From Ensifer adhaerens (GTDB taxonomy: Bacteria > Pseudomonadota > Alphaproteobacteria > Rhizobiales > Rhizobiaceae): a stretch of DNA of 64,000 bases. The position numbers and the translations under genes were made by a program. Position 1 is the first letter of the stretch, and the number at the start of each line of letters is the position of its first letter. The notes under the pieces were generated by a model that was not told where the DNA came from, did no database searches, and saw nothing but the letters and a program-made list of their open reading frames with translations. Below, piece after piece: positions 26,831 through 35,337 of the stretch. The stretch covers positions 496,001-560,000 of the forward strand of contig NZ_CP083351.1 of the NCBI RefSeq assembly GCF_020035535.1. Reading direction: 5' to 3'.

Positions 26831-27312
26831 GAAGTCCCCCACCGCCAATGCGCGTTTCGTTCCCTCGCACTTCAATCGAGCATTGCTGCCATCCAGACTG
26901 GAAATGGCGCCCATTTAGGCCGTGTCAACCCGCAAAGCGGCGATGGGCCCGCACGTGTGGAAGACATCCTCACGCCGCTCTCGCGTCGCCCGGTCGAAGG
27001 CGATCGATAGGCCAAGCTTGGCGCCCTTGCATCCGTAACCCGCCGATCGGCTAGAAGCGAAGTACTCTTGCCACCTCTTAAAGGAGCAGCGAACGGTCGC
27101 GAAATTCGTTTGGATAGCGTGGGTGCCCGTCTTGCGATCGGGTTTGGAGTTTCCCTATTGGACGGCGGTTAAAACCAGACCATGGTCGCAAACTCGTGCC
27201 GCCAATGGTCCAGATTGAATGGGACTGAAGTCGGGCGGTGGGAACGGTAGCTTGGTAGCGGAGTTGGAGAGAAGGCTAGTGAAGCCCAATGTAAACCAGA
27301 TAGGAGAGCCTG
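26831..27312. other. Intergenic, promoter region of the small secreted protein
   Basis: About 480 bases between divergent genes. No gene recognised. It carries the promoter-like site at 27241-27265. Confidence 0.4.
27241..27265 (+). promoter_or_regulatory. Possible EcfG/RpoE2 promoter
   Basis: GGAAC at 27241-27245, then AGTT at 27262-27265 (16 bases between), about 48 bases before the start codon at 27313. Confidence 0.45.
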
Positions 27313-27651
27313 ATGAATAAGCTCTTATCCGCCTTCGCAGCGGTTGGCTTGGCTGCATCCTCCGCACTACCGCTGAGCGCGGCTCCAATGTTCGTGCCGC
27401 AATCCGAACAGGTGCAAAACAGCCCTGTCGAACAGGTTACGCACCGAAGCCATCGTCATTGGCATTCCGATCGCCAATGGGATCACCGTTGGCATAGGCG
27501 CTATGCTCATCGTGACTGCCGCTATTACGGCAGATGCTATCCACGACACTACGGCTACTATAACGGCTACCGTGATCGAGGGTACTATGGCTATCGTGAC
27601 AACTACCGCTACCACCGTCGTTCTGGAGCCTCGGTATATATGGAGTTCTAG
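27313..27651 (+). CDS. Small secreted His/Tyr/Arg-rich protein (BA14K-like)
   Basis: 112 residues: a signal peptide (about 1-23, ending SALPLSA) followed by a mature part dominated by His, Arg, Tyr and Gly (HRHWHSDRQWDHRWHRRYAH, then YYGYRDNYRYH). This resembles BA14K and similar envelope proteins of rhizobia and Brucella, though the usual BA14K C-terminal phrase is not complete. The many His and Tyr residues would allow metal or surface binding (inference). An AGGAGAG precedes the ATG. Confidence 0.6.
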   Translation: MNKLLSAFAAVGLAASSALPLSAAPMFVPQSEQVQNSPVEQVTHRSHRHWHSDRQWDHRWHRRYAHRDCRYYGRCYPRHYGYYNGYRDRGYYGYRDNYRYHRRSGASVYMEF

Positions 27652-27691
27652 CGGTGCATTCGCCGCAATCCCATAGGCAACTATGTGAAAC

Positions 27692-27719
27692 CGGCGGCCG
27701 CTAGTCGACACGGCCGCCG
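27692..27719. terminator. Hairpin between convergent genes
   Basis: CGGCGGCCG (27692-27700) and CGGCCGCCG (27711-27719) pair perfectly around a 10-base loop between the small secreted protein gene and the convergent kup gene. No T-run follows, so it may act as a transcription barrier rather than a classic terminator. Confidence 0.4.
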
Positions 27720-27864
27720 AAACCACTATCCCCGCAGTTCGGGCATGCTGAGCCCGCCGACGTCACCAGTTCACTTTGGCGATCCTATCGATCTCGGGTC
27801 TTTCTGCCGCTTCAGCACAGCCAAAGAGCGTCAGTACGGTTCGCGTCGGCATTCAGAGCCAATA

Positions 27865-29766
27865 TCAGATCACAACCTGTTCCCCAAGCTCAACGACCCG
27901 GTTCGGTGGGAGGCTGAAGTAGTCCGCCGGATCAATCGCCGCCGATGCCATGGCGATGTAGAGCTTGTCTTGCCACCCCGGCAGGCCGGAGTTCGGGTCC
28001 GCAATTAACTTACGACGACCCAGAAAGAAGGAAGTCGACATGATCTCGAACTTGAAACCGGCCTTCTTACAGAGCGCTAGCGCCTTCGAGACGTTTTGAG
28101 TGTCCATGAAACCGAAGGTAAGTTCGATGCGGGTAAATCGCTCCGAAAGCCTGTTGATCACGAAGCGGTCCCTCTCGCGTACAAACGGAACTGAAGCAGT
28201 CTTGATGGTCAAAATCACATTGTGAGCATGCAGGACGCGGTTATGCTTGATATTGTGAAGAAGCACGCCCGGCGCCTTGTCGGGAACACTCGTGAGAAAG
28301 ACGGCAGTGCCGGGCACTTGTGCTGGGGCGTGCTCGGAGTTTCGTTCGATCGCGGCAATGAAGCCTTCTAGCGGGATTTCGTTGCGCGTCGCTTTCTCCC
28401 TGAGGATCAACGTTCCTTTTCGCCAGGTCCACATCAGGATCATGATGGTCGTGGCGATCAGAATCGGCACGTACCCGCCGTCATGGATTTTCAGGAGGTT
28501 CGCGCACAGGAAAATGCTCTCAAGGACGAGAAGCGGCATAAGGAATGCCGCCGCCGAAAGTGTCGACCATCTCCACGCGTCCCGAACGAACTGGAACGAT
28601 AAAAGCGTGGTCACCACCATCGCGCCGGTGACCGAAATCCCATAGGCGGTTGCCAGCGATTGTGAATCCCCGAAGGCGAAGATGAGTATCAATATGCCGA
28701 CGAGCAGTACTGTGTTTACGTCGGGAACGTAGATCTGCCCGGTGCTGGTTTCCGACGTGAAACAGATCTCAAGCCGCGGCAGGAAGCCGAGGTGGATCGC
28801 CTGGCGGGCAAGTGAAAACGCACCAGTGATGACCGCTTGGCTCGCAATGATGGTGGCCGCGGTCGCCAAAATGACGACTGGCAGCAATGCCCATTCGGGA
28901 AACATGAGATAAAAGGGATCAGATGCCGCTGCCGGATGAGACAGGACCAAAGCGCCCTGGCCGAGGTAGTTCAACGCCAGCGAGGGAAACACGAGCGCAA
29001 ACCAGGCAAACTGGATCGGCTGCCTGCCAAAATGGCCGAGATCGGCATAAAGAGCCTCAGCCCCCGTCACGGTCAAGAACACGGCACCCAGCACGATAAG
29101 CCCGACGAACCCTGCGTGGGTAATGAAGTAGACCGCATGGAGCGGATTGATGGCATTAAGGATGGTTGCGTCATCAGCGATATGAGCGAGACCGCCGGCA
29201 CCCATGACGAGGAACCAGAGGACTGTGATCGGCCCGAAGAGGCTTGAGACCGCGGCGGTACCTCTTGACTGCACCAGAAACAGTGCCAGCAAAATCGTCG
29301 TCGATATTGCCAGGACGTAATCGCCGAGCGCTGGTGTTACCAGCTTCAGGCCCTCAACGGCGGAAAGCACCGAAAGCGCCGGGGTGATCATCGCGTCGCC
29401 GATGAAAAGGGCCGCTCCGATCAGTCCGGCAAAAAACAGCAACGACTTATGGCTCGTCGATTTTTTCATCAGTAAAGCAAGGAGGGATAACGTCCCTCCT
29501 TCGCCGTCATTGTCGGCTCGAAGCAGGAAAAGTACGTACTTGGCAGTGACGATCAGGGTCAGCGTCCAGATCATCAACGAAATCAGTCCGACGACTTCGT
29601 CATGACTGACACCATCATGGGCGAATGGTCGCAATGCTTCGCGGAAGGCGTAAAGCGGGCTGGTGCCGATGTCGCCGTATACAACGCCAATCGCTCCTAG
29701 AACGAGCGTGGCAAACCGCCTTCTGTCCACTGCCCCTGAGGTGGTCTCACTCAACGACGTGGTCAT
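27865..29766 (-). CDS. kup: Kup-type potassium uptake permease
   Basis: 633 residues with about twelve membrane segments and a C-terminal cytoplasmic domain. Family phrases: [47 protein letters not shown], then [17 protein letters not shown] in the loop. Kup proteins import K+ with H+. Rhizobia usually carry several copies, often one on an accessory replicon. The ATG at 29766 has TGGAGGAAAC directly upstream; the 17 extra residues of a longer reading are rejected. Confidence 0.93.
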   Translation of the reverse strand: MTTSLSETTSGAVDRRRFATLVLGAIGVVYGDIGTSPLYAFREALRPFAHDGVSHDEVVGLISLMIWTLTLIVTAKYVLFLLRADNDGEGGTLSLLALLMKKSTSHKSLLFFAGLIGAALFIGDAMITPALSVLSAVEGLKLVTPALGDYVLAISTTILLALFLVQSRGTAAVSSLFGPITVLWFLVMGAGGLAHIADDATILNAINPLHAVYFITHAGFVGLIVLGAVFLTVTGAEALYADLGHFGRQPIQFAWFALVFPSLALNYLGQGALVLSHPAAASDPFYLMFPEWALLPVVILATAATIIASQAVITGAFSLARQAIHLGFLPRLEICFTSETSTGQIYVPDVNTVLLVGILILIFAFGDSQSLATAYGISVTGAMVVTTLLSFQFVRDAWRWSTLSAAAFLMPLLVLESIFLCANLLKIHDGGYVPILIATTIMILMWTWRKGTLILREKATRNEIPLEGFIAAIERNSEHAPAQVPGTAVFLTSVPDKAPGVLLHNIKHNRVLHAHNVILTIKTASVPFVRERDRFVINRLSERFTRIELTFGFMDTQNVSKALALCKKAGFKFEIMSTSFFLGRRKLIADPNSGLPGWQDKLYIAMASAAIDPADYFSLPPNRVVELGEQVVI

Positions 29767-29955
29767 GTTTCCTCCAGTCCCAGCCGCCGCCAGTCCGACC
29801 GAGCAGGCGAGGAACAAATACTTTGAAGATGATTATTGTTCCAGAACACGAGGATCCTTCGCGCCGCTACCAACGGCCTCCGATTGGTGTGATGGCAACC
29901 ATGTTCGGCTCGATGGCGCGAGCATCCTTGGCTGGCCTGCGACTTTCATAACGAT

Positions 29956-30402
29956 TTAGGGCAGACGTACGCCACGACCACGGCCGAGGCGCAATTCGAC
30001 CATCAACGGTACCAACCATTCTCTGACATCTTTTGCCGCGAGGAACTCGTCCATATGGGCGATTGCATACTCCAAGGTCTGCTCGGCGAGCGCTGTTGCG
30101 GCCTCCTGCGAGGCTGTGAGGCTCCGGGACCAGGCTGTCAGTTCGGGCAAGAAATCCACGACCTCGGTGTTGCCATTTGCTCTTGGACAATGATCGACAG
30201 GGCAAGTCGTGCTCAGTCTAAGTTCGAGTTCCCAAGTCTCCCGCGTCCCACCCATGTAAAGGTGGAGCGCGTGTCGGGCCAAACGCTGGCCCTCGTCACT
30301 TTGCCGAGCGATCTGCCGAGCATCTGCAACCCGGTTAAAAGCCGCGGAAACGACAGCGAAGCCATCAGGAAGTATGTATCCAGATCCGCGTCGATCAAAC
30401 AT
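29956..30402 (-). CDS. Hypothetical protein, possibly a fusion of two small modules
   Basis: 148 residues from an ATG at 30402 with GGAG 8 bases upstream. The N-terminal half (FAVVSAAFNRVADARQIARQ then EGQRLARHALHLYMGGTRE) follows the same helix pattern as the proteins at 3116-3337 and 43257-43694. The C-terminal half (FLPELTAWSRSLTASQEAAT and LEYAIAHMDEFLAAKDVREW) is helical and resembles phasin-like sequences in character only. The join near residue 55 may be an old fusion. Function is unknown. Confidence 0.45.
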   Translation of the reverse strand: MFDRRGSGYILPDGFAVVSAAFNRVADARQIARQSDEGQRLARHALHLYMGGTRETWELELRLSTTCPVDHCPRANGNTEVVDFLPELTAWSRSLTASQEAATALAEQTLEYAIAHMDEFLAAKDVREWLVPLMVELRLGRGRGVRLP

Positions 30403-30750
30403 GCGGGAGGCTCCGCGATTCTTGGGCAACCACGCCATCATATTTCCAACCGTGGGTGCCCGATCCCCGGCGACGGTTCAAGTATGCGCCGATTATGTCC
30501 TCGAGAATACCCCTTTTGGCATCATCCTTTCGGTTGAAGTTTCAATTGCGTCGGGGCCTTGCGGCGGGCGCCTCACGGTGCCCTGCGCGACCTCGTGTTC
30601 GCATCGGACGATAGTCCGATAGCCCCTGCAGACCATCGTCCGGGCTCTTCGGACTGAAGTCCGGCATCGGGAACGCCTATTCAGCGCCTGCGTTGGTTAG
30701 TCGTTCCCGCATAGAGAGTGGGGGCTGCAACATCGAGACTGGAGAAGAAC
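30403..30750. other. Divergent intergenic region with a stress promoter
   Basis: About 350 bases; nothing recognised except the promoter at 30670-30694. Confidence 0.45.
30670..30694 (+). promoter_or_regulatory. Predicted EcfG/RpoE2 promoter of the DUF1236 gene
   Basis: GGAAC at 30670-30674, 16 bases, CGTT at 30691-30694: a full consensus match 57 bases before the start codon. Confidence 0.7.
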
Positions 30751-31059
30751 ATGAAGACGCTTTTCAGTTCCGCCTTCGCAGGTCTGTTTCTACTCGGCGC
30801 CTCGGGCATCGCCTTGGCGCAACAAACAGTTATTATCACCCCGGCCCAGGAAACGGTCGTGCGCGAGTACGTAAAGAAAAAGCCGATTGCTTCCATCTCT
30901 CTTCCCGGCGTGGAGCTCAATGTTGGCTCCGTCGTTCCGGAAAAGGTCGAACTCCATACTATTGATGCGCCGGACGTCAGCTATCGATATGTCGTCGTCG
31001 ACAACCGCACCGTGCTGGTAGACCCCGGCACGCGCAAGATTATCCGGGTCATCGACTAA
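30751..31059 (+). CDS. Secreted DUF1236 protein
   Basis: 102 residues with a signal peptide (SSAFAGLFLLGASGIALAQ, cleavage after about 23) and a DUF1236 domain: QETVVREYVKKKPI, LPGVELNVGSVVPEKVELH, and the C-terminal YRYVVVDNRTVLVDPGTRKI. Periplasmic, function unknown, common in rhizobia and often stress-induced. The ATG at 30751 follows GGAGAAGAAC. Confidence 0.82.
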   Translation: MKTLFSSAFAGLFLLGASGIALAQQTVIITPAQETVVREYVKKKPIASISLPGVELNVGSVVPEKVELHTIDAPDVSYRYVVVDNRTVLVDPGTRKIIRVID

Positions 31060-31067
31060 CTTTTCAG

Positions 31068-31101
31068 AGGCTGTTTCTTTCCTTGGGAGGGAACAGCTTC
31101 G
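31068..31101 (+). terminator. Possible terminator hairpin after the DUF1236 gene
   Basis: Arms beginning GAGGCTGTTTC and ending GGAACAGCTTC pair with a few G-T wobbles around CCTTGGG, about 10 bases after the stop. There is no T-run. Confidence 0.35.
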
Positions 31102-31328
31102 ACCCTCAACGTGCGGCCACCTTGTCACTGACCAATTTTCCTTCTCCGTTTGAAAGAACGCGCTTATTGGCCGAATTACGAAACCCACCCTCCGACCCCT
31201 CAGTGAGAGCTTACGGTGCACCTTGAACGTGGCAAAGGCTGTTGCGCCTTGAGAGCGCGGTTCATGCCTCTATTTGCCCGCTATGAGGCGGTTCGCGGCA
31301 ATTCGCGAATCCTTAAGGACTGGCGAAG

Positions 31329-32522
31329 ATGAGTGCCGAGGAACGACGCCCGAGCTGGATTCGCGGCCGGGATGCTCAAGAGACGAAGGCGAGCTTCCCT
31401 GAGCTTTTTTTTGATCTGGTCTTCGTTTTTGGCCTTATTCAGCTTTCCCACACATTGGCTGCCGATTTTACGTCGGCAACGGCCGGCGAGGCACTCCTGC
31501 TCGTCCTTGCGATCTGGTGGCTTTGGATCAACACCACATGGGTGACCAATTTGTTAAACCCGGACAGCGATCCGGTCCGCTACATGCTCTTTGCTTCGAT
31601 GTTCGCTGGCATCCTCATGGCGATTGCCCTTCCCAATGCGTTCGGCAACCACGCGTTTGCCTTTGCAGCCGCCTATTCGGCAATACAAATCGGGCGTTCG
31701 ATTTTTACAGTTGCGGCATTCAGACGTGAGAGTGACGAGACTGCCGGCACCTTTGTCCGCATCACTCTTTGGGCAATGATTTCCGGGGCGCTGTGGATCG
31801 CCGGAGCATTCCTGCCCTTCGAGGCGAGAGTAATCGCCTGGATGACAGCCATCGCCACTGAATACGCGGCGCCTCTTCTTCACTATTGGGTTCCGGTCCT
31901 TGGAAGAGCGCCCCGACAAATGTTGATACTGTCCGGCGAGCACCTGGCGGAGCGGTGTGCGCTCTTTGTGATTATCTGTCTCGGCGAGACCATCTTGACG
32001 ACCGGCCGAAACGCTGCGGACTACATGGGAGGGGATTTGACCTTCGTGGTTTTCTGCAGCGCCTTTGTCAGCACAGTTGCCATGTGGTGGGTTTACTTCA
32101 ACGAAGGACAGGAGGCTGCGGCCGAAAAAGCCGACAATGCGGCCGAGCTGGAACCTGTCGCCCACAACCTCTTCACTTACGGGCACCTCCCGATCGTGGC
32201 GGGCATCATCTTGACGGCCGTGGGCCAAGATTATTCCCTCTCACACGCCCAGGAGGATGCCGATCTGAAGACGGCCTTTGTTGTGTTGGGCGGCCCGGCT
32301 CTCTTTCTGTGTGGGAGTATATGGGTGAAGGTCTCTGCGATCCGTCGCTTGCCGGTTTCTCACGCAGGAGCGCTTGTCACGATAGGGCTGCTCTTGGCAA
32401 CGTTTCAATACTTCCCCACTTATCTGTTGAACCTTGGCGCTACAACCAGTCTCGTAACAGCAGCCACATGGGATTATGCCGCACTTCGATGGCCGTTCAA
32501 AGGAACGGGCAAGGCGCGCTGA
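31329..32522 (+). CDS. LtrA family membrane protein
   Basis: 397 residues with about eleven membrane segments and the family opening KASFPELFFDLVFVFGLIQL followed by SHTLA. The Listeria low-temperature-requirement protein A gives the family its name; the biochemical role is unknown. Other retained motifs are ERCALFVIICLGETIL and AHNLFTYGHLPIVAGI. It is monocistronic. No stress promoter was found upstream. Confidence 0.88.
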   Translation: MSAEERRPSWIRGRDAQETKASFPELFFDLVFVFGLIQLSHTLAADFTSATAGEALLLVLAIWWLWINTTWVTNLLNPDSDPVRYMLFASMFAGILMAIALPNAFGNHAFAFAAAYSAIQIGRSIFTVAAFRRESDETAGTFVRITLWAMISGALWIAGAFLPFEARVIAWMTAIATEYAAPLLHYWVPVLGRAPRQMLILSGEHLAERCALFVIICLGETILTTGRNAADYMGGDLTFVVFCSAFVSTVAMWWVYFNEGQEAAAEKADNAAELEPVAHNLFTYGHLPIVAGIILTAVGQDYSLSHAQEDADLKTAFVVLGGPALFLCGSIWVKVSAIRRLPVSHAGALVTIGLLLATFQYFPTYLLNLGATTSLVTAATWDYAALRWPFKGTGKAR

Positions 32523-33468
32523 ATTGTTCGACCTTTAGCTTTCGAACTTCAAAATGCGGTCCGGGTCGGAACGATTGGCGGGGGAAGAAGGGCCGATTGT
32601 TGCTGAAGGGGGACACGTCTCCTGGAGCCGCTTTCCCGAAAAAAAAACGGCCCCGCCAGTGCGCGAGGCCGGTGAGGTAATCGTTCCTTGCCTTGGGCAA
32701 CGATTGAGAATTTGCGTTCCTGTGACAATTCTAGGAGCCCATTTTGGGGCGCTGAGAAACGGGCCCGCAGCCCTTCGATGGGGGCAGGATTAGAAGGGTT
32801 ATCCGAACCTAGGGTGCACGAAAAGGTTCCGCCATGGGACTTCAGTCCGATGACGCCTGCGCAAAGGTCTGAACTGCGTTGTCGGGAGGTCGCGTCGCGT
32901 TAATTTCTTACGACGCCAGGCGGTTGTCAAAGACCGGATTGAGGATCTGCGAATGTTCGAACGAAAATGCCATAATTCGTCAGCGGCAAAGTCCCCCACG
33001 TGCCTTCCAACGATTGTCATGCTGATCTCGATCTCGGTTGCGACCGCCTACCTCATGGCTGGAGACGCTCTGTCGAATGAAAGCGACCAGATGGTCGCCA
33101 TCATCGGTGGAGACTTCGCAATAGCGTGTGCCGTGCAGCGAGGTGGTTGTACGACGTCGCTTCTTCATTCACCCGCGCTGGACTTGTGGACTGCGCTCCG
33201 TCAGCGGGCCGGTGTGCCGCGCATGGCTATGGGAGGGCGTTGAGAGTGCAGACAAGGGTTGGATCGATGCTGCTGGTTTAAGTCGCCTTCTTAAGGCTCG
33301 ATCCCCTCCTGGCAGTTAAAAAAGTCGGGAACTTTTAGGCGAGACCTTCATCCAAGGGGATGCGGCATACGTGCCGATTTTGCGGTCCGTCGGCCGGCTA
33401 CGAGGGGCGACCATGCCCGAGCGGACGATTTCGTTGGCGACTGCCCAGCCTGCTATGAAAGGCTAGAC
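32523..33468. other. Long intergenic region with an orphan reverse-strand terminator
   Basis: About 950 bases. No protein-coding frame here is convincing; the longest, 32953-33243, lacks family features and a ribosome binding site. On the reverse strand, two adjacent hairpins and a T9 run at about 32639-32707 suggest a small RNA (separate entry). Confidence 0.4.
32639..32730 (-). ncRNA. Candidate small RNA ending in a rho-independent terminator
   Basis: Read leftward: a first hairpin with arms AATCGTT and AACGATT (about 32706-32681), then GGCCTCGC and GCGGGGCC (one G-T pair) around GCACTG, followed by nine T (32647-32639). No reading frame ends just upstream of it on this strand, so the terminator would serve a non-coding transcript. 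The 5' end is not defined by any promoter I can recognise. Confidence 0.4.
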
Positions 33469-34053
33469 ATGAGGCGTTTCACGATCGATACGAAATGCTT
33501 GGCTGGCTACAATGAAAACGGGCATGTCGACCGGGATGTGGAGGCGCTCGTCGAAGCGGCAAGAAAGGGGGAGGCCGATATTGCAATGCTTGCGTCAAGT
33601 TCCTCCGAGGTACACCCCTGCGGTCAACATCTTGCCCGGTTCGCCGATTTTCGCAAACGGATGATCGATGTCGGCCTGGGGACGATCTTTCTTCTGCCGC
33701 CGCTGGCAAAACACGGTTTTACGTTTCCGGGCTTTGGTGTGTTGGGCGATGAGGTCACCGTTCATCGGGAGCGACTTGTCTTCAAGGTCCTTTTTCCGGG
33801 AATGCACTCAAGGTGGTCTGACTATGCAGCGGCAAAGGGGTTGGACCGGAAGGACATAGCCAGTCCGGACGCTTGGAAATGGCGTGGCCGCCTTGGCGAC
33901 GTCCAGGCGTTCTGGGCACATGAGTACAATCGACGGGATGTGTTTGTCACTTGCGACGAATGTTTCGGAAGACTGCCGGACCATCCCGAGTTTTCCAGGG
34001 CAATGGTAGTGACGCCATCACAGGCTATGCATATGTTGACGGTGAGCGGATAG
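33469..34053 (+). CDS. Hypothetical protein, 194 residues
   Basis: A soluble protein with phrases RFTIDTKCLAGYNENGHVDR, DIAMLASSSSEVHP, VFKVLFPGMHSRWSDYA and RRDVFVTCDECFGRLPDHPE. The opening beta strand with Asp, the alternation of strands and helices, and a late VFVTCDECF strand recall PIN-type nuclease folds, but I cannot align catalytic Asp residues with confidence. It is single copy and isolated between the LtrA and DNA glycosylase genes. Confidence 0.55.
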   Translation: MRRFTIDTKCLAGYNENGHVDRDVEALVEAARKGEADIAMLASSSSEVHPCGQHLARFADFRKRMIDVGLGTIFLLPPLAKHGFTFPGFGVLGDEVTVHRERLVFKVLFPGMHSRWSDYAAAKGLDRKDIASPDAWKWRGRLGDVQAFWAHEYNRRDVFVTCDECFGRLPDHPEFSRAMVVTPSQAMHMLTVSG

Positions 34054-34216
34054 GCCCCCAACTGCCGAAGTCAATAGACCGCTTCACCAAATGATGTCTT
34101 TTTGGGTATGCTGGTCAAGCAAACGCAATTTGCATTTGCTCCTTATCCGGGACGATGATCCTTGGTTGAGCACGAGGCGCTCCATGTGTTGCGTCTCTAC
34201 GGGATTTAAAAGCGAA

Positions 34217-34786
34217 ATGAGTTCATTGATCACGCCCGCTTTTTTCGAACGTGATGCCGCTACCGTTGCGGAAGCCTTGATCGGCAGTTTCCTTAAAATC
34301 GATGGAGTGGGTGGCAAAATCGTTGAAACCGAGGCTTATGGACGCGACGATCCTGCCTCGCACAGCTTCGGCGGCAAAACCATACGCAATAGCTCTATGT
34401 TTGGCCCAGCGGGCACGATCTATGTCTATAAATCCTATGGCTTGCATTGGTGTCTTAACTTCGTGTGCGAGGAAGCAAGTGCCGTGCTCATCCGGGCGCT
34501 CGAGCCATCTTCAGGCCTCGAAACGATGCGGCTGCGGCGCGGGACGCTCAACGACAGGATACTTTGCGCGGGGCCGGGGCGACTTTGCCAGGCGCTGGCA
34601 GTCACGCAGCACCTTAATGGTCGCTCTGTCTTTTCCCGTCCACTATGCCTTTCTCCTCGACAGGGTGTAATGGAGGTTTCCAAAGGGCCGCGCATCGGCA
34701 TCAGCAAGGCGACCGATTTGCCGTGGCGCTTTGGAGCCCTGGGATCGATCTATTTGAGCCGTGGGTTTCCCTCGCCGACTTGTTGA
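34217..34786 (+). CDS. 3-methyladenine DNA glycosylase (AAG/MPG family)
   Basis: 189 residues of the mammalian-type alkyladenine DNA glycosylase fold: FFERDAATVAEALIG, IVETEAYGRDDPASHSF (catalytic Glu region), NSSMFGPAGTIYVYKSYGLH, LIRALEP and the C-terminal GPRIGISKATDLPWRF. It excises alkylated purines such as 3-methyladenine to start base excision repair. The start is taken at the ATG at 34217 to match family length; an upstream frame opening to 34091 is unnecessary. Confidence 0.9.
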   Translation: MSSLITPAFFERDAATVAEALIGSFLKIDGVGGKIVETEAYGRDDPASHSFGGKTIRNSSMFGPAGTIYVYKSYGLHWCLNFVCEEASAVLIRALEPSSGLETMRLRRGTLNDRILCAGPGRLCQALAVTQHLNGRSVFSRPLCLSPRQGVMEVSKGPRIGISKATDLPWRFGALGSIYLSRGFPSPTC

Positions 34787-34887
34787 GCGCGCGCCAGCTA
34801 CTTGCGGGCGCGACTTCGGGGTTTTCGGTGGGCGCCGCTCTTGTTTTAGGCGGATTCGCCTTGGATGTGTCACGGCTTTTAGAGCGA

Positions 34888-35202
34888 TCAGTGGTGAGCG
34901 TGCTGGTCGTTACGCTTGCGGGTGGCTGCCACCTTTTTGGCCGAAGCCGAGCGCTCGTCCTTGGAGCGATGAGCCGACGCCGCTCCGCCCTTGTGCCCGC
35001 CCTTTTTAGATGAGGCGTGGTGTTCGGCGTGACCCCGACCGGAACCCGATTTCTTACCGCCACCACTTTCCTTGTTTACCGTCGCCCAAGCGCGCCGCTC
35101 GGCCTCGCCTTTCGACACGCCGCGATCTTCGTATCCTTCCTCTATATGTTCAGCTTTACGTTTCTGTTTGTCCGTATAGGACGACTTGTCGCCGCGGGGC
35201 AT
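34888..35202 (-). CDS. Basic KGG-type stress/plasmid-stabilisation-like protein
   Basis: 104 residues starting PRGDKSSYTDKQKRKAEHIE, then GVSKGEAERRAWATVNKESG and a Gly/Ser/Lys/His-rich disordered tail. The first 60 residues are the common rhizobial module often labelled plasmid stabilisation protein, though that role is unproven. The ATG at 35202 has AAGGAGATGCAC upstream, and a stress promoter lies at 35239-35264. It is divergent from the giant kinase gene. Confidence 0.75.
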   Translation of the reverse strand: MPRGDKSSYTDKQKRKAEHIEEGYEDRGVSKGEAERRAWATVNKESGGGKKSGSGRGHAEHHASSKKGGHKGGAASAHRSKDERSASAKKVAATRKRNDQHAHH

Positions 35203-35238
35203 TGTGCATCTCCTTGTTGCGGTTTGTTCAATCGATGC

Positions 35239-35264
35239 AAACCGATTCAAGCCAGCGATGTTCC
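35239..35264 (-). promoter_or_regulatory. Predicted EcfG/RpoE2 promoter of the basic KGG-type gene
   Basis: On the reverse strand GGAAC (35264-35260), 17 bases, GTTT (35242-35239), 37 bases before the start codon. Confidence 0.6.
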
Positions 35265-35337
35265 AACCATTGATGCAAGGGCTTTCCGCTTCCGGTTGGA
35301 GCACTAGATCTCATCTTGCTCAACGGAGATCATTGAG

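Noticed and set aside
29790..29840. GGAAC on the reverse strand upstream of kup, considered as a stress promoter
   Set aside because: Only TT at 19 bases matches the -10 element, too weak to separate from chance.
32953..33243. 96-codon forward frame with one hydrophobic stretch
   Set aside because: No ribosome binding site, and the second half is not protein-like. It could be a decayed exported protein, but the evidence is too thin.
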